A stretch of DNA of 64,000 nucleotides from UBA1227 sp045642705 (GCA_045642705.1 JAZUJK010000002.1:4699-68698), one strand, 5' to 3'; shown: positions 8,884 through 17,892, counted from the first letter of the stretch. Numbers and translations: made by a program. Notes: generated by a model from the sequence alone, not told the origin.

Positions 8884-10232
8884 TATTCCACCTCCTCGAA
8901 TTTATTGCATATTTTATCGACGAAATCATATCCGTCATTTGATACAACGATAAATGGTACATTAAACTTCTTCTCAAGGTCAGAGACTGTCACATCATCG
9001 AGGAAAGTCTCATCCCCAGCGCGAAGCATTGTCTCTGGTATAAACACAGCCCTGCCGAGGTCCTTGCCCTCAAGTTGAGCCATAATATCTCCACCAGTAA
9101 TAAGGCCTGAGACAGTTATATTATGGCCAAAGAAATTGTTCTTAATTCCCAGTACATTGAGTTTTAATGCGCTTCCATAGAGGCCCTCTACCGTGCATGA
9201 CAACTTGCCAATCATAGGCAGTGCTGCCATACCCGTCACAATAGTGAGGCGCTTTTTCTTATAGTCACGAACATCAAAATACTTGAGATCCTCTGCACGC
9301 TTTTCTGCAGCCTCTTTTACCTCTGTCTCCATGAGACGAAGTAGGCCGACGCCATTGTCGAGTTGAGGATAATCATCATAATAATCCTCATCTGGAATAG
9401 GCATCTCGCCAAGCAGATAGAACTCATCTGCTGCATAGCAGAAACGTTTGCCAAGCTTTGGCTTGATATAGGACGCAAGACCATCAATTAGAGCGACAGT
9501 CTTTCTCGCTTCCTCCTTGGTAAACATACGCAGTTCTGGCAAGCCCTCACGATATTTTGTGAGACCAACAGGAACGCAGGCCACGCTCTGGAGCGCAGGC
9601 GACAGCTTATATAGCGCCGCAACTGATTTGCACAGTTCCTCGCCATCATTGATGCCCGGACAGAGCACCAGTTGCGCATTTATTGCAATTCCTGCATCTG
9701 CCAACTGTTTCAAATATTCGAGGCTCTCGCCTGCGAATCTATTATTCATCATCTCGCAGCGGAGCTCGGGATTCATTGTATGAACTGATACATTAATCGG
9801 GCTGATATGCATCGCAATTATGCGATCTATATCCTCCTGCTTTAAATTGGTAAGTGTCACATAATTGCCATAGAAGAATGACATGCGTGAATCGTCATCC
9901 TTGAAATATAGACTATCCCTCATACCTTCTGGCAATTGATCGACAAAGCAAAAGATACACTTATTATTACAACTGTGTTGCTTGTCGATAAGATAGGTCT
10001 CAAATTCAAGTCCTAGATCATCATATTCATCATCCTTGACGATTCTTTGCAACATGAACTTACCGCTTGGTGTCTTGTATGCCACTTTAAGCACATCTTC
10101 TACCATGTAGAAGCGATAATCAAGCACATCAACGATATCATGACCGTTGATTTTGAGTAGTGTTGAGCCTGGCTCAATGCCATATTTTTCTGCGAGCGAA
10201 CCCGCCTCAACTCCTGTAATAACAGCTGACAT
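8883..10232 (-). CDS. DUF512 family radical SAM protein with N-terminal PDZ-like domain
   Basis: 449 residues. The N-terminal ~60 residues form a PDZ-like segment (VEAGSLAEKYGIEPG, LLKINGHDI). The radical SAM cysteine motif CNNKCIFCF follows near residue 88 with FVDQLPEGMR, and a C-terminal DUF512 domain continues to the end. The function is not established; the constant pairing with der in Clostridia suggests a role near ribosome or RNA metabolism, which is inference. GGGAGGTG lies ahead of the ATG. Confidence 0.93.
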   Translation of the reverse strand: MSAVITGVEAGSLAEKYGIEPGSTLLKINGHDIVDVLDYRFYMVEDVLKVAYKTPSGKFMLQRIVKDDEYDDLGLEFETYLIDKQHSCNNKCIFCFVDQLPEGMRDSLYFKDDDSRMSFFYGNYVTLTNLKQEDIDRIIAMHISPINVSVHTMNPELRCEMMNNRFAGESLEYLKQLADAGIAINAQLVLCPGINDGEELCKSVAALYKLSPALQSVACVPVGLTKYREGLPELRMFTKEEARKTVALIDGLASYIKPKLGKRFCYAADEFYLLGEMPIPDEDYYDDYPQLDNGVGLLRLMETEVKEAAEKRAEDLKYFDVRDYKKKRLTIVTGMAALPMIGKLSCTVEGLYGSALKLNVLGIKNNFFGHNITVSGLITGGDIMAQLEGKDLGRAVFIPETMLRAGDETFLDDVTVSDLEKKFNVPFIVVSNDGYDFVDKICNKFEEVE

Positions 10233-10258
10233 ACATACACCTCCCTAAAACGACTAAA

Positions 10259-10286
10259 AGGTGGGGAAGGTTCCCCTTCTCCACCT
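10259..10286 (-). terminator. Terminator after rpmF
   Basis: A 12-bp stem with one mismatch (10259-10270 with 10275-10286) and a 4-base loop lies between rpmF and the DUF512 gene, and is followed on the minus strand by TTTTAGTCGTTTT. Confidence 0.7.
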
Positions 10287-10306
10287 AAAATCTCAAGAAA
10301 TTTTGA

Positions 10307-10486
10307 TTAGTCCTTTACGATTACCTGCTTGCCATTGTAGTAACCACATTCCTGGCAAACTCTGTGTGGTCTCTTATATTCACCGCACTGTGGGCACTTT
10401 ACGAGCTCTGGAGCGTCCAACTTCCATACGTTTGAACGTCTCTTATCGCGACGAGCCTTAGAAACTCTTCTTGCTGGTACTGCCAT
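10307..10486 (-). CDS. rpmF: 50S ribosomal protein L32
   Basis: 59-residue L32 beginning MAVPARRVSKARRDKRRSN. It is the zinc-binding form, with two cysteine pairs (CPQC at residues 31-34 and CQEC at 44-47). Zinc-containing and zinc-free L32 occur in bacteria; this is the former. It lies 21 bases downstream of the DUF177 gene, the classical yceD-rpmF arrangement. Confidence 0.97.
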   Translation of the reverse strand: MAVPARRVSKARRDKRRSNVWKLDAPELVKCPQCGEYKRPHRVCQECGYYNGKQVIVKD

Positions 10487-10507
10487 TTAGGAAACCCCCT
10501 ATCAAAA

Positions 10508-10999
10508 TTAAAGTAAAGAAAGAAGTGACTCGAGTCTCGGGTCTACTTCAGGTTTACAATCACATGGACCGTCATTTAAATTCTTACCGCATCGAGAACA
10601 GATTCCTTTACAGTCCTCGGAGCACAAGAATTTCTGAGGTAGAAATAGCAAAACATCTTCTGTCGCCAGTCCTTCCAAGTCGAATTTCATGGTTGGCACG
10701 AGTATAAACTCGTCGTTTGTTTCGTCATTCAACTCGGTCACAAAAGTATGTTCCATTGAAACCTGGTATTGCTTTTCCACCGGTGTCGCGCACCTATCAC
10801 AATTTCCGGAATATAAAACTGTAATGGTAGCATCTATTGTGACAATATCTGTGTCGTTTCTAATCTCTCCAACAATTTTAGCTGGAGTCTTGATTGGATA
10901 CTCACCAGAAAAATCAATGTCTGACAAATCGAGATCATGCTCGACTGTAAGTTTAGAACCAGTTTGGTTGAATAGAGGTTCCAAATTAATCTCAAACAT
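10508..10999 (-). CDS. YceD/DUF177 family protein
   Basis: 163 residues from the ATG at 10999, chosen because AGGCGGTG precedes it. The C-terminal half holds the family's metal-binding-like cysteines (CDRC, then CSEDCKGICSRCG and CDC). YceD proteins are encoded immediately upstream of rpmF in most bacteria and are linked to 23S rRNA or ribosome assembly. The rpmF neighbour here supports the call. Confidence 0.92.
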   Translation of the reverse strand: MFEINLEPLFNQTGSKLTVEHDLDLSDIDFSGEYPIKTPAKIVGEIRNDTDIVTIDATITVLYSGNCDRCATPVEKQYQVSMEHTFVTELNDETNDEFILVPTMKFDLEGLATEDVLLFLPQKFLCSEDCKGICSRCGKNLNDGPCDCKPEVDPRLESLLSLL

Positions 11000-11067
11000 A
11001 TAGTCACCGCCTTTGCGCGTATTAAGAATTATAATACTAATAAGGCATGAAGTCAATAAAATTTTAA

Positions 11068-11095
11068 AGGGCGAAAAGCAAGCACTTTTCGCCCT
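11068..11095 (-). terminator. Terminator after the P-loop gene
   Basis: An 11-bp perfect stem (11068-11078 with 11085-11095) and a 6-base loop are followed on the minus strand by TTTAAAATTTTATT. It would end the P-loop gene transcript before the DUF177-rpmF unit. Confidence 0.8.
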
Positions 11096-11109
11096 AAAAT
11101 TTTGTCTTA

Positions 11110-11526
11110 TTATAACTTCTGAGCTACTTCAAAAATCTCTGCTGGGAGGTCTGTCTCATCAGCCGAAAGTGTGAATACAAACTTAGTATCTGTAGAATCA
11201 GAAAGAGCAGCAATCTTCTGGAAGAAAACTACGAGATCTGGGCCGATTTCTCCGCCAATCTTGAGTGTTCCATCAGCAAGAATATCTGTAATATCTGAGT
11301 CGCCAGCGCACATACCTGCAAGGAAACCATAATATGAATCATAACCCTTGATTCCATATTCATCAGCAGATACAAGACGAACTGATGACTTTACATCATA
11401 TGTAAGCTTGTTGCCTTTTTCTACGCAGATAACGTTACCGTTTGATGCTTCGCGTGCAGCGTTTACCTCGTCGATAAGGTGCTTAGTTTTACCTGTGCCT
11501 TTGTGTCCAATAATTAGTGATACCAT
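11110..11526 (-). CDS. Small P-loop ATP-binding protein of unknown role
   Basis: 138 residues. A Walker A motif GHKGTGKT lies at residues 6-13 and a candidate Walker B (DLVVFF) near residue 97. No further domain is recognised. The ATG at 11526 is preferred because AAGGAGG lies 9 bases upstream; an upstream TTG in frame overlaps that ribosome site. It sits 37 bases downstream of pgi and has its own terminator. Similar small proteins are sometimes labelled PilT-like, but nothing here supports a pilus role. Confidence 0.7.
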   Translation of the reverse strand: MVSLIIGHKGTGKTKHLIDEVNAAREASNGNVICVEKGNKLTYDVKSSVRLVSADEYGIKGYDSYYGFLAGMCAGDSDITDILADGTLKIGGEIGPDLVVFFQKIAALSDSTDTKFVFTLSADETDLPAEIFEVAQKL

Positions 11527-11563
11527 ATGTATCAACCTCCTTGTATAAATATCTTAAGTTAGA

Positions 11564-12904
11564 TTAAATTCCAAGTCTCTTTTCAAGAGCTTCTTTCTCG
11601 CTCTCATAACCCGGTTTTCCAAGAAGAGCAAACATATTCTTCTTGTAACTCTCAACTCCTGGCTGATTGAAAGGATTTACTCCCAAAATATAACCAGAAA
11701 TTGCACAAGCTTTTTCAAAGAAATAAATCATATATCCGAGTTCATACTCGTTCATCTGTTCTGCCTCAAGAACGATATTAGGAACTCCACCATCATTGTG
11801 TGCAAGTACTGTGCCCTCGAAAGCCTTGCGGTTTACGAATGACATTCCCTTGCCAGCGAGGAAGTTAAGACCATCAACATTGTCCTTATCTTCCTTGATG
11901 AGATATTCTGCATTTGGTTTCTTGAAAGTAACAACTGTTTCGAACAAGATGCGCTGTCCGTCCTGGATATACTGACCAAGTGAATGGAGATCAGTTGAGA
12001 AAATAGCGGATGCTGGGAATATACCCTTGCCATCCTTGCCCTCGGACTCGCCATAGAGCTGCTTGAACCATTCATTCATCATAGTGTAAGAAGGCTCATA
12101 ACTTACCATCATTTCAACTGTCTTGCCGCCACGTGCCAAAACATTACGGATTGCTGCATACTTGTAGCAGTCATTTTTATTAATATCAGGATCCTGGAAT
12201 GCTACTCTTGCATCCTCTGCGCCCTGCATTAGCTTGTCGATATCAATACCTGCAACAGCGATTGGAAGAAGTCCTACTGCTGTCAAAACTGAATAACGTC
12301 CACCGACATCATCAGGTACAACAAATGTCTCATAACCCTCACCATCAGCGAGTGCCTTGAGTGTGCCGCGAGCCTTGTCAGTTGTAACAAAGATATGATC
12401 CTTGGCACCATCAATTCCATACTTCTCGATTGCGAGTTCACGGAATACACGGAATGCAATAGCAGGCTCAGTTGTTGTGCCAGACTTAGAGATGACATTG
12501 ATTGAGAAATCCTTGCCATCGATAAGTGACATTATTTCATTGAGTGTTGTCGAACTGATTGTATTACCTGAGAAGATAATCTGAGGTGTATCAGTTGCGA
12601 GCAAATTGTAGTTCTGTGACTTACAGAATTCGATTGCTGCACGAGCTCCGAGATAAGAACCACCGATACCGATAACGATGAGCACCTGTGAATTCTTCTT
12701 AATTTTCTCTGCAGTAACCTTAATGCGAGCGAACTCCTCCTTGTCATAGTCGCGAGGGAGATCAACCCAACCTATAAAATCATTTCCAGGGCCCTTGCCT
12801 GTATGCAAGAGTTCATGCGCAGCCGATACCTCGGCCTGCATTCCCTGGATGTCTGAATCTGATATAAAATCTGTCAAATAGTTTGTGAACAATTTGAGTG
12901 GCAA
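11564..12904 (-). CDS. pgi: Glucose-6-phosphate isomerase
   Basis: 446-residue glycolytic enzyme interconverting glucose 6-phosphate and fructose 6-phosphate. Characteristic stretches are GIGGSYLGARA, VISKSGTTTEPAIAF (sugar-phosphate binding) and FNQPGVESYKKNMF (containing the catalytic Lys). The length fits the short Firmicutes form. It precedes the P-loop gene and follows the recA-recX pair after a 94-base gap that probably holds its promoter. Confidence 0.98.
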   Translation of the reverse strand: MPLKLFTNYLTDFISDSDIQGMQAEVSAAHELLHTGKGPGNDFIGWVDLPRDYDKEEFARIKVTAEKIKKNSQVLIVIGIGGSYLGARAAIEFCKSQNYNLLATDTPQIIFSGNTISSTTLNEIMSLIDGKDFSINVISKSGTTTEPAIAFRVFRELAIEKYGIDGAKDHIFVTTDKARGTLKALADGEGYETFVVPDDVGGRYSVLTAVGLLPIAVAGIDIDKLMQGAEDARVAFQDPDINKNDCYKYAAIRNVLARGGKTVEMMVSYEPSYTMMNEWFKQLYGESEGKDGKGIFPASAIFSTDLHSLGQYIQDGQRILFETVVTFKKPNAEYLIKEDKDNVDGLNFLAGKGMSFVNRKAFEGTVLAHNDGGVPNIVLEAEQMNEYELGYMIYFFEKACAISGYILGVNPFNQPGVESYKKNMFALLGKPGYESEKEALEKRLGI

Positions 12905-12998
12905 AATAAAACACTCCTTCTATATAATAGCCTAGTTATATTCTATACTATAGGCCTCACTTTTTCAAGTCGTAGAGGGAGTGTTAAATGTCAAATTT

Positions 12999-13646
12999 TC
13001 AGTTCAAATCTAGGTCATATTGCGCAATTCTTGCTGCCTTCTGCCTATCCTCTATAACATCTCTTATATCGCACATCAGAAAGCCCTTGCGATATAGGTG
13101 TGTCACAATTTTATTACACTTATTCTCATCGAGAATATCATAGCTGGCAAAGCGAGTATCTATGATATGACCAATCTCATCATATGGATTAATTGACATC
13201 TCATCAATTACCATTGATGTTATATCGCGAGAAATGCCCTTGGCGGATAGAGCGGCGCGCAGGCCAGCCACGCTTACATGCTTCTTGCTGACAAGCTCAG
13301 CTGCATAGATACGGGCAAAATGCTCGTCATCGAGCAGCCCGTTCTCTGCCAGCTTGTCGCATACAAACTGCGCCTGCGAGCGCTTATCCCAGCCAAATTT
13401 CTGGGTAAGCTTATCCAGCATTTCTCGCTGTGAATGATCGCGCATATCAAGCAAATCGAGAGCGCGCTCATACATCTTTTCAAAATTTATTTTATCGCAG
13501 AGAGTGGTCCATTCCTCTTCCGAAATCTCAGTATCATTATGAAATCCGGATGTGAGCCAAACCTTATCTGTCGTGGTGATAGAATACTCACCATCTATAG
13601 ACAAATGGACCTTATTTCCCCTGCCATGTTTCGCTGTTAATAGCAT
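12999..13646 (-). CDS. recX: RecA regulator RecX
   Basis: 215 residues made of three-helix RecX repeats. RecX binds RecA filaments and modulates strand exchange. Typical elements are ALDLLDMRDHSQREMLDKL and FVCDKLAENGLLDDEHFA. It begins 2 bases after the recA stop codon, so it should be translated from the recA mRNA. Confidence 0.94.
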   Translation of the reverse strand: MLLTAKHGRGNKVHLSIDGEYSITTTDKVWLTSGFHNDTEISEEEWTTLCDKINFEKMYERALDLLDMRDHSQREMLDKLTQKFGWDKRSQAQFVCDKLAENGLLDDEHFARIYAAELVSKKHVSVAGLRAALSAKGISRDITSMVIDEMSINPYDEIGHIIDTRFASYDILDENKCNKIVTHLYRKGFLMCDIRDVIEDRQKAARIAQYDLDLN

Positions 13647-13648
13647 GA

Positions 13649-14773
13649 TTAATCATCTACCGTAATGTCGAGTACAGCCTTAGCTGATGCAGCAGTTGTA
13701 GGAGTTTCTGGTGCTGCAGGTGCAGGTGCTGCTACAGGAGTGTCATGTGTCTGGCCACCCTTGTAAGAAGCCTTCATCTGGTTAGAAAGATCACCTATGT
13801 GCTCCTTGACCTTGGCCTCTACCTCTGCCATAAATTCAGGATGAGAAAGAAGGTATTCCTTAACATTCTCACGGCCCTGACCGAGACGCTCATCGCCATA
13901 TGAGAACCAAGCGCCACTCTTGTGAATAATATCAAGAGATACAGCGGCGTCGAGGATCTCGCCTTCTTTTGCAATACCACGTCCGTAGATAATATCAAAT
14001 TCTGCCTCTCTAAATGGAGGAGCTACCTTATTCTTAACAATCTTAGCACGTGTACGAGAACCGATAAACTCGTTACCTGGTGCCTTGAGCTGCTCAATAC
14101 GGCGAACATCAATACGCATTGATGCATAGAACTTAAGAGCACGGCCACCTGTTGTAACCTCAGGGTTACCATACATAACTCCAACCTTCTCACGGAGCTG
14201 GTTGATGAAGATAATAATACAATTTGACTTAGAAACTGCACCAGCAAGTTTACGGAGTGCCTGAGACATAAGACGTGCATGGAGACCTACATGGGAATCA
14301 CCCATCTCACCCTCTATCTCTGCGCGAGGAACAAGAGCTGCAACAGAGTCAACTACAAGAATATCAATTGCGCCTGAACGTACAAGTGACTCAGCGATTT
14401 CAAGTGCTTGCTCACCATCATCTGGCTGAGCAACAAGGAGTGAATCTACATCTACACCGAGATTAGCTGCATAGACAGGATCAAGGGCATGCTCTGCATC
14501 GATGAAAGCGGCCTCACCGCCAGCCTTCTGTGCCTCAGCTACAGCATGAAGTGCAAGAGTTGTCTTACCTGATGACTCTGGTCCATAGATTTCAATAATA
14601 CGTCCCTTAGGTAATCCTCCGATACCAGTTGCGATATCGAGTGTAAAAGAACCTGTTGAGATAGCAGCAACGTTTAGACTTGCATTCTGTCCAAGACGCA
14701 TAACTGCTCCCTTACCATATTGTTTCTCAATCTGAGCTATTGCTGTTTCAAGTGCCTTATTCTTATCTGCCAT
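13649..14773 (-). CDS. recA: Recombinase RecA
   Basis: 374-residue recombination and SOS protein. Walker A GPESSGKTT is near residue 64, the adenine- and DNA-contact loops follow, and the C-terminal tail is Ala/Pro-rich and acidic. No intein is present. The ATG at 14773 is chosen because GGAGGAAC lies 6 bases upstream; a TTG five codons earlier overlaps the ribosome site. A near-consensus promoter lies at 14825-14853 with an inverted repeat just downstream of the predicted transcription start. Confidence 0.98.
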   Translation of the reverse strand: MADKNKALETAIAQIEKQYGKGAVMRLGQNASLNVAAISTGSFTLDIATGIGGLPKGRIIEIYGPESSGKTTLALHAVAEAQKAGGEAAFIDAEHALDPVYAANLGVDVDSLLVAQPDDGEQALEIAESLVRSGAIDILVVDSVAALVPRAEIEGEMGDSHVGLHARLMSQALRKLAGAVSKSNCIIIFINQLREKVGVMYGNPEVTTGGRALKFYASMRIDVRRIEQLKAPGNEFIGSRTRAKIVKNKVAPPFREAEFDIIYGRGIAKEGEILDAAVSLDIIHKSGAWFSYGDERLGQGRENVKEYLLSHPEFMAEVEAKVKEHIGDLSNQMKASYKGGQTHDTPVAAPAPAAPETPTTAASAKAVLDITVDD

Positions 14774-14791
14774 GTTAAGTTCCTCCAATCA

Positions 14792-14814
14792 GAACATTAC
14801 AATACAAATGTTCG
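14792..14814 (-). promoter_or_regulatory. Inverted repeat in recA leader, possible LexA-type operator
   Basis: GAACATT and AATGTTC form a 7-base inverted repeat with an 8-base spacer, roughly +5 to +27 relative to the promoter. One arm on the minus strand reads CGAAC, like a Gram-positive LexA half-site, but the spacing is not that of the usual CGAAC-N4-GTTCG box. Repressor identity is inferred from the position. Confidence 0.5.
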
Positions 14815-14824
14815 GTTTGGTTTC

Positions 14825-14853
14825 ATTATACATAGAGAAAAACATAAAATCAA
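14825..14853 (-). promoter_or_regulatory. Sigma-A-type promoter of recA
   Basis: TTGATT (14848-14853) and TATAAT (14825-14830) on the minus strand are 17 bases apart, just upstream of the inverted repeat and the recA start. Confidence 0.75.
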
Positions 14854-14924
14854 CCCATATTTTCAAAAAATACCGCATATGTACCAAAATTGGGACAACC
14901 GGCAAATAAGTTCGTTTTTTAGAA

Positions 14925-14962
14925 TAAAAAAAAGAAAGAGAAGTCATGTGACTTCTCTTTCT
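14925..14962 (-). terminator. Terminator after tRNA-Gln
   Basis: Two perfectly complementary 14-base arms (14933-14946 and 14949-14962) are followed on the minus strand by an uninterrupted run of eight T. It closes the rpmB/tRNA-Gln transcript before recA. Confidence 0.88.
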
Positions 14963-14965
14963 TCA

Positions 14966-15039
14966 TGGCAGCGGAATAGGGATTCGAACCCCAAATAACT
15001 GAGTCAGAGTCAGTCGTGTTACCGTTACACTATTCCGCT
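14966..15039 (-). tRNA. tRNA-Gln (anticodon CTG)
   Basis: The cloverleaf folds fully: a 7-bp acceptor (AGCGGAA with TTCCGCT), anticodon stem ACTGA/TCAGT around loop CTCTGAC giving anticodon CTG, and a T arm with TTCGAAT. The 3' CCA is encoded. It lies 41 bases downstream of rpmB on the same strand with no evident promoter between, so it is probably processed from the rpmB transcript. Confidence 0.93.
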
Positions 15040-15046
15040 ATATTTA

Positions 15047-15068
15047 AGGAGCTACGACTGTAGCTCCT
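15047..15068 (-). other. Hairpin between rpmB and tRNA-Gln
   Basis: A perfect 9-bp stem (15047-15055 with 15060-15068) with loop GACT. No T run follows it on the minus strand, so it looks more like an mRNA 3' stabiliser or processing element than a terminator. Confidence 0.6.
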
Positions 15069-15080
15069 ACGTTTGAAAAC

Positions 15081-15266
15081 TTATGCGCGCTGAACCTTAC
15101 CTGAACGGAGACAACGTGTGCAAACGTATACTCTCTTTGGAGAACCATCAACGATAGCCTTTACTCTCTTTACGTTTGGCTTCCATGTTCTGTTTGAACG
15201 TCTGTGTGAGTGAGAAACCTTAATACCAAAGGAAACGTCCTTACCACAAAATTCGCATTTTGCCAT
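15081..15266 (-). CDS. rpmB: 50S ribosomal protein L28
   Basis: 61-residue L28. It carries two Cys pairs (CEFC at residues 4-7 and CTRC at about 50-53), the zinc-binding form, and the basic core SHSHRRSNRTWKPN. A promoter lies at 15325-15353. tRNA-Gln follows closely on the same strand. Confidence 0.96.
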   Translation of the reverse strand: MAKCEFCGKDVSFGIKVSHSHRRSNRTWKPNVKRVKAIVDGSPKRVYVCTRCLRSGKVQRA

Positions 15267-15324
15267 TATGTCTGCACCTCCCTATAAAGATATGCGGCTA
15301 CGCCGCTTCAAATGCAACAGAGAT

Positions 15325-15353
15325 AGTTTAGCAAAAAGCATATTAAAATGCAA
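15325..15353 (-). promoter_or_regulatory. Promoter of rpmB
   Basis: TTGCAT (15348-15353) and TAAACT (15325-15330) on the minus strand are 17 bases apart. The leader then contains a 5-bp GC-rich hairpin (15292-15304, GCGGC/GCCGC) before the ribosome site. Confidence 0.6.
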
Positions 15354-15360
15354 GCATTAT

Positions 15361-16071
15361 TTAAAAAATCTTTAAATACTCCTCTGGGTTGTTGACGAAA
15401 ATACCCGTTGCGCCTTTTCTTTTGAGAGAATCAATGTTGTGTTTTGGATTAAATAGAGGATCTTTTGGATAGAGCGGATCTCTTGTCCAGACACGAACAT
15501 CCATCTCTTCAAGTGCAAATTTTGGACAATCGAGATTTCTAATATATGGATGAATAGCATTGCAATGAACATTGTATGTTGCTGCATTTAGGCAGTCTAG
15601 TGCAGACTTGCCAAGGACAGCAACATTTGCATCGCTATTCATCTCTTTCATAAGACGCATTGAGTCTGGATTGAAAGATGAATAGACTGTCTTGTCCTCC
15701 ACACCATACTTATTTATCATGTCGAGCACTTTCTGCTCCATTCCCTCGTATGGTATCTTGCTATTCTTGAGTTCGATATTCAAGTGCAAACCCTCAGCCA
15801 TATAAGGTTTTAAGAAATCAAGTACCTGCTCAAGGGTTGGTATTTTGCTAAATCTTTCCATCTCTGTAAAGGTAAAATCCTTTACGTTGCCAAATCTTGC
15901 AGTGGTTCGCTCTAGTGTCTCGTCATGAATTACTACAAGTTGGTCGTCCTTGGAGAGCTGTACATCCAGCTCAATTCCATATATACCAGGAAGTTTTGCT
16001 GCGGCTTCAAAAGCCTCTATTGTATTTTCTGGATATTTAAGGCTACAGCCTCTATGTGCCCATATTTCCAC
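15361..16071 (-). CDS. Glycerophosphodiester phosphodiesterase family protein
   Basis: 236 residues of GDPD TIM-barrel. The catalytic HRG is at the N-terminus (WAHRG) with the paired acidic residues in NTIEAF and ELDVQLSKD and the second His in VIHDETL. Such enzymes release glycerol 3-phosphate from glycerophosphodiesters; no signal peptide is seen, so it acts in the cytoplasm. The GTG at 16071 is chosen because AAGGAGG lies 7 bases upstream; a longer reading frame upstream lacks such a site. It is divergent from the GH13 gene. Confidence 0.9.
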   Translation of the reverse strand: MEIWAHRGCSLKYPENTIEAFEAAAKLPGIYGIELDVQLSKDDQLVVIHDETLERTTARFGNVKDFTFTEMERFSKIPTLEQVLDFLKPYMAEGLHLNIELKNSKIPYEGMEQKVLDMINKYGVEDKTVYSSFNPDSMRLMKEMNSDANVAVLGKSALDCLNAATYNVHCNAIHPYIRNLDCPKFALEEMDVRVWTRDPLYPKDPLFNPKHNIDSLKRKGATGIFVNNPEEYLKIF

Positions 16072-16160
16072 GGCTGTCCCTCCTTTTCTATGTATGCCAT
16101 TATACAAAAAATAATGAAAAATGCCAAGTTTCAGTATATAATATTTGCGAGGTGAAAAAA

Positions 16161-17849
16161 ATGGCAATAGATAATTCTTGGTACAAGGAACAGGTTGTTT
16201 ATCAGATCTGGTGCCGTTCTTTTAAAGATGGTAACGGCGACGGAAATGGCGACTTGCTCGGCGTACTTGAAAAACTAGATTACATCAAGTCACTTGGTGC
16301 AACAGCAATTTGGTTCTCCCCTATATATCCATCCCCTAATGCAGACTGGGGCTATGACATTTCAGACTACAAGGATATCCATCCAGACTTCGGTGATCTT
16401 GAACTCTTCCGCAAGGTTCTCGATGAGGCACACAAGAGAGACATGAAGGTTATCATGGATCTCGTTGTTAATCACACATCTTCCGAGCACAATTGGTTCA
16501 AGGAGAGTATGAAGTCCAAGGACAATCCATACCATGATTATTATATATGGAAAGACGGACGTGGCGGCGACTCCAAGGGAGGTACTAATCCTCCTAACAA
16601 CTGGTCTTCCCTCTTTGAAGGCGGCGCGTGGGAATATAACGCAGACCTCGACCAGTTCTATATGCATGCATTTGCCAAGGGACAGCCTGACCTCAATATG
16701 GACAATCCAAAAGTCCGCGAAGAGGTCAAGGATATCATGCGATTCTGGCTAGACATGGGTGTTGACGGATTCCGCGAGGATGTTATCACGTTCATCTCTA
16801 AGGATCCTAAATTCCCTAATGGCTTCCCACTTCCTATCGCTTGCGGAATCGAGCACTACAACAAGGGTCCTAATCTCATGCCATATCTTAGAGAATTCCG
16901 TGAGGATGTCCTCAATCATTACGACTGCTTTGTTGTAGCCGAATCGCCTATGACAGGCGCCAAGGACGCCTTAAAGTTCACTGTCGGTGACGACAGAGTC
17001 TTTGATATGATGATAAACTTTGAGCACATGAACGCAGACTGCTTCATGACAGACACAGTTCATCTCCCATTCTCATTAAAGAAGCTTAAATCTGCACTCA
17101 CATCTTGGCAGACCAAACTCTATGGCAAGGGTTGGAACGCTCTCTATATAGAGAACCACGACCATCCACGTGTTATCTCCCGCTACGGCAGTGAGAAATA
17201 TAGGGTTGAAAGTGGCAAGATGCTCGCAACAGCTGCCTATATGATGAGCGGAACACCTTATATCTACCAAGGTCAAGAGATTGGTATGCTCAACAACCAT
17301 CTTGATTCTCTCGACAAGTTTAAGGATGTCGTAACATTCAACAACGAGAAAGTATTCAAGAAATTTGGCGTGCCATCCTTCATCTATCTCAAGATTGCAA
17401 ATCTTACCAGCCGTGAAAATGCTCGCACACCTGTTCAATGGGATGCGACCAAGAACGCTGGCTTTACAACGGGCACACCTTGGTTCTATATAAACAAGAA
17501 CTATAAGAAGATAAATGTAGCGCACGAGGAAAAGGATCCTGATTCAATCCTCAATTACTACAGAAAACTCTTCCAGGTACGCCAGAATAACAAAGTATTT
17601 ATATATGGTAAATATAAAGAATATTATAAGAACAGCAGCAAACTATATTGCTATGAGATGACAGACGACGAGCATAAGGCTCTTATCGTCTGCTCATTCA
17701 GTAGCAAGAAAGAGAAGTTTGTTGCCCCAAATGGATATGTTTTAAATGGCAAGAATATTGTTCTTAATAACTATAATGATGCAATAGATCACCACGAGGG
17801 CAATGAGATTACGCTTCGTCCTTATGAGGCCATAGTTTATCTGTATTAA
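16161..17849 (+). CDS. GH13 alpha-glucosidase (oligo-1,6-glucosidase type)
   Basis: 562-residue cytoplasmic glycoside hydrolase family 13 enzyme, likely of the oligo-1,6-glucosidase/trehalose-6-phosphate hydrolase group. Conserved regions appear in order: region I DLVVNH, region II GVDGFREDVI with the nucleophile Asp, region III VVAESP with the acid/base Glu, and region IV ENHDHPR. The ATG at 16161 follows GAGGTG. It is a monocistronic plus-strand gene without a PTS or ABC sugar transporter nearby, so its substrate cannot be fixed from context. Confidence 0.93.
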   Translation: MAIDNSWYKEQVVYQIWCRSFKDGNGDGNGDLLGVLEKLDYIKSLGATAIWFSPIYPSPNADWGYDISDYKDIHPDFGDLELFRKVLDEAHKRDMKVIMDLVVNHTSSEHNWFKESMKSKDNPYHDYYIWKDGRGGDSKGGTNPPNNWSSLFEGGAWEYNADLDQFYMHAFAKGQPDLNMDNPKVREEVKDIMRFWLDMGVDGFREDVITFISKDPKFPNGFPLPIACGIEHYNKGPNLMPYLREFREDVLNHYDCFVVAESPMTGAKDALKFTVGDDRVFDMMINFEHMNADCFMTDTVHLPFSLKKLKSALTSWQTKLYGKGWNALYIENHDHPRVISRYGSEKYRVESGKMLATAAYMMSGTPYIYQGQEIGMLNNHLDSLDKFKDVVTFNNEKVFKKFGVPSFIYLKIANLTSRENARTPVQWDATKNAGFTTGTPWFYINKNYKKINVAHEEKDPDSILNYYRKLFQVRQNNKVFIYGKYKEYYKNSSKLYCYEMTDDEHKALIVCSFSSKKEKFVAPNGYVLNGKNIVLNNYNDAIDHHEGNEITLRPYEAIVYLY

Positions 17850-17861
17850 TTTTAAAAAATA

Positions 17862-17892
17862 AGACCTTCACCAAACGGTGAAGGTCTATTTT
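17862..17892. terminator. Bidirectional terminator between GH13 gene and Mur ligase gene
   Basis: An 11-bp perfect stem (17862-17872 with 17877-17887) with loop AAAC is flanked by an A run on the left and a T run on the right, so it can serve both convergent genes. Confidence 0.88.
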
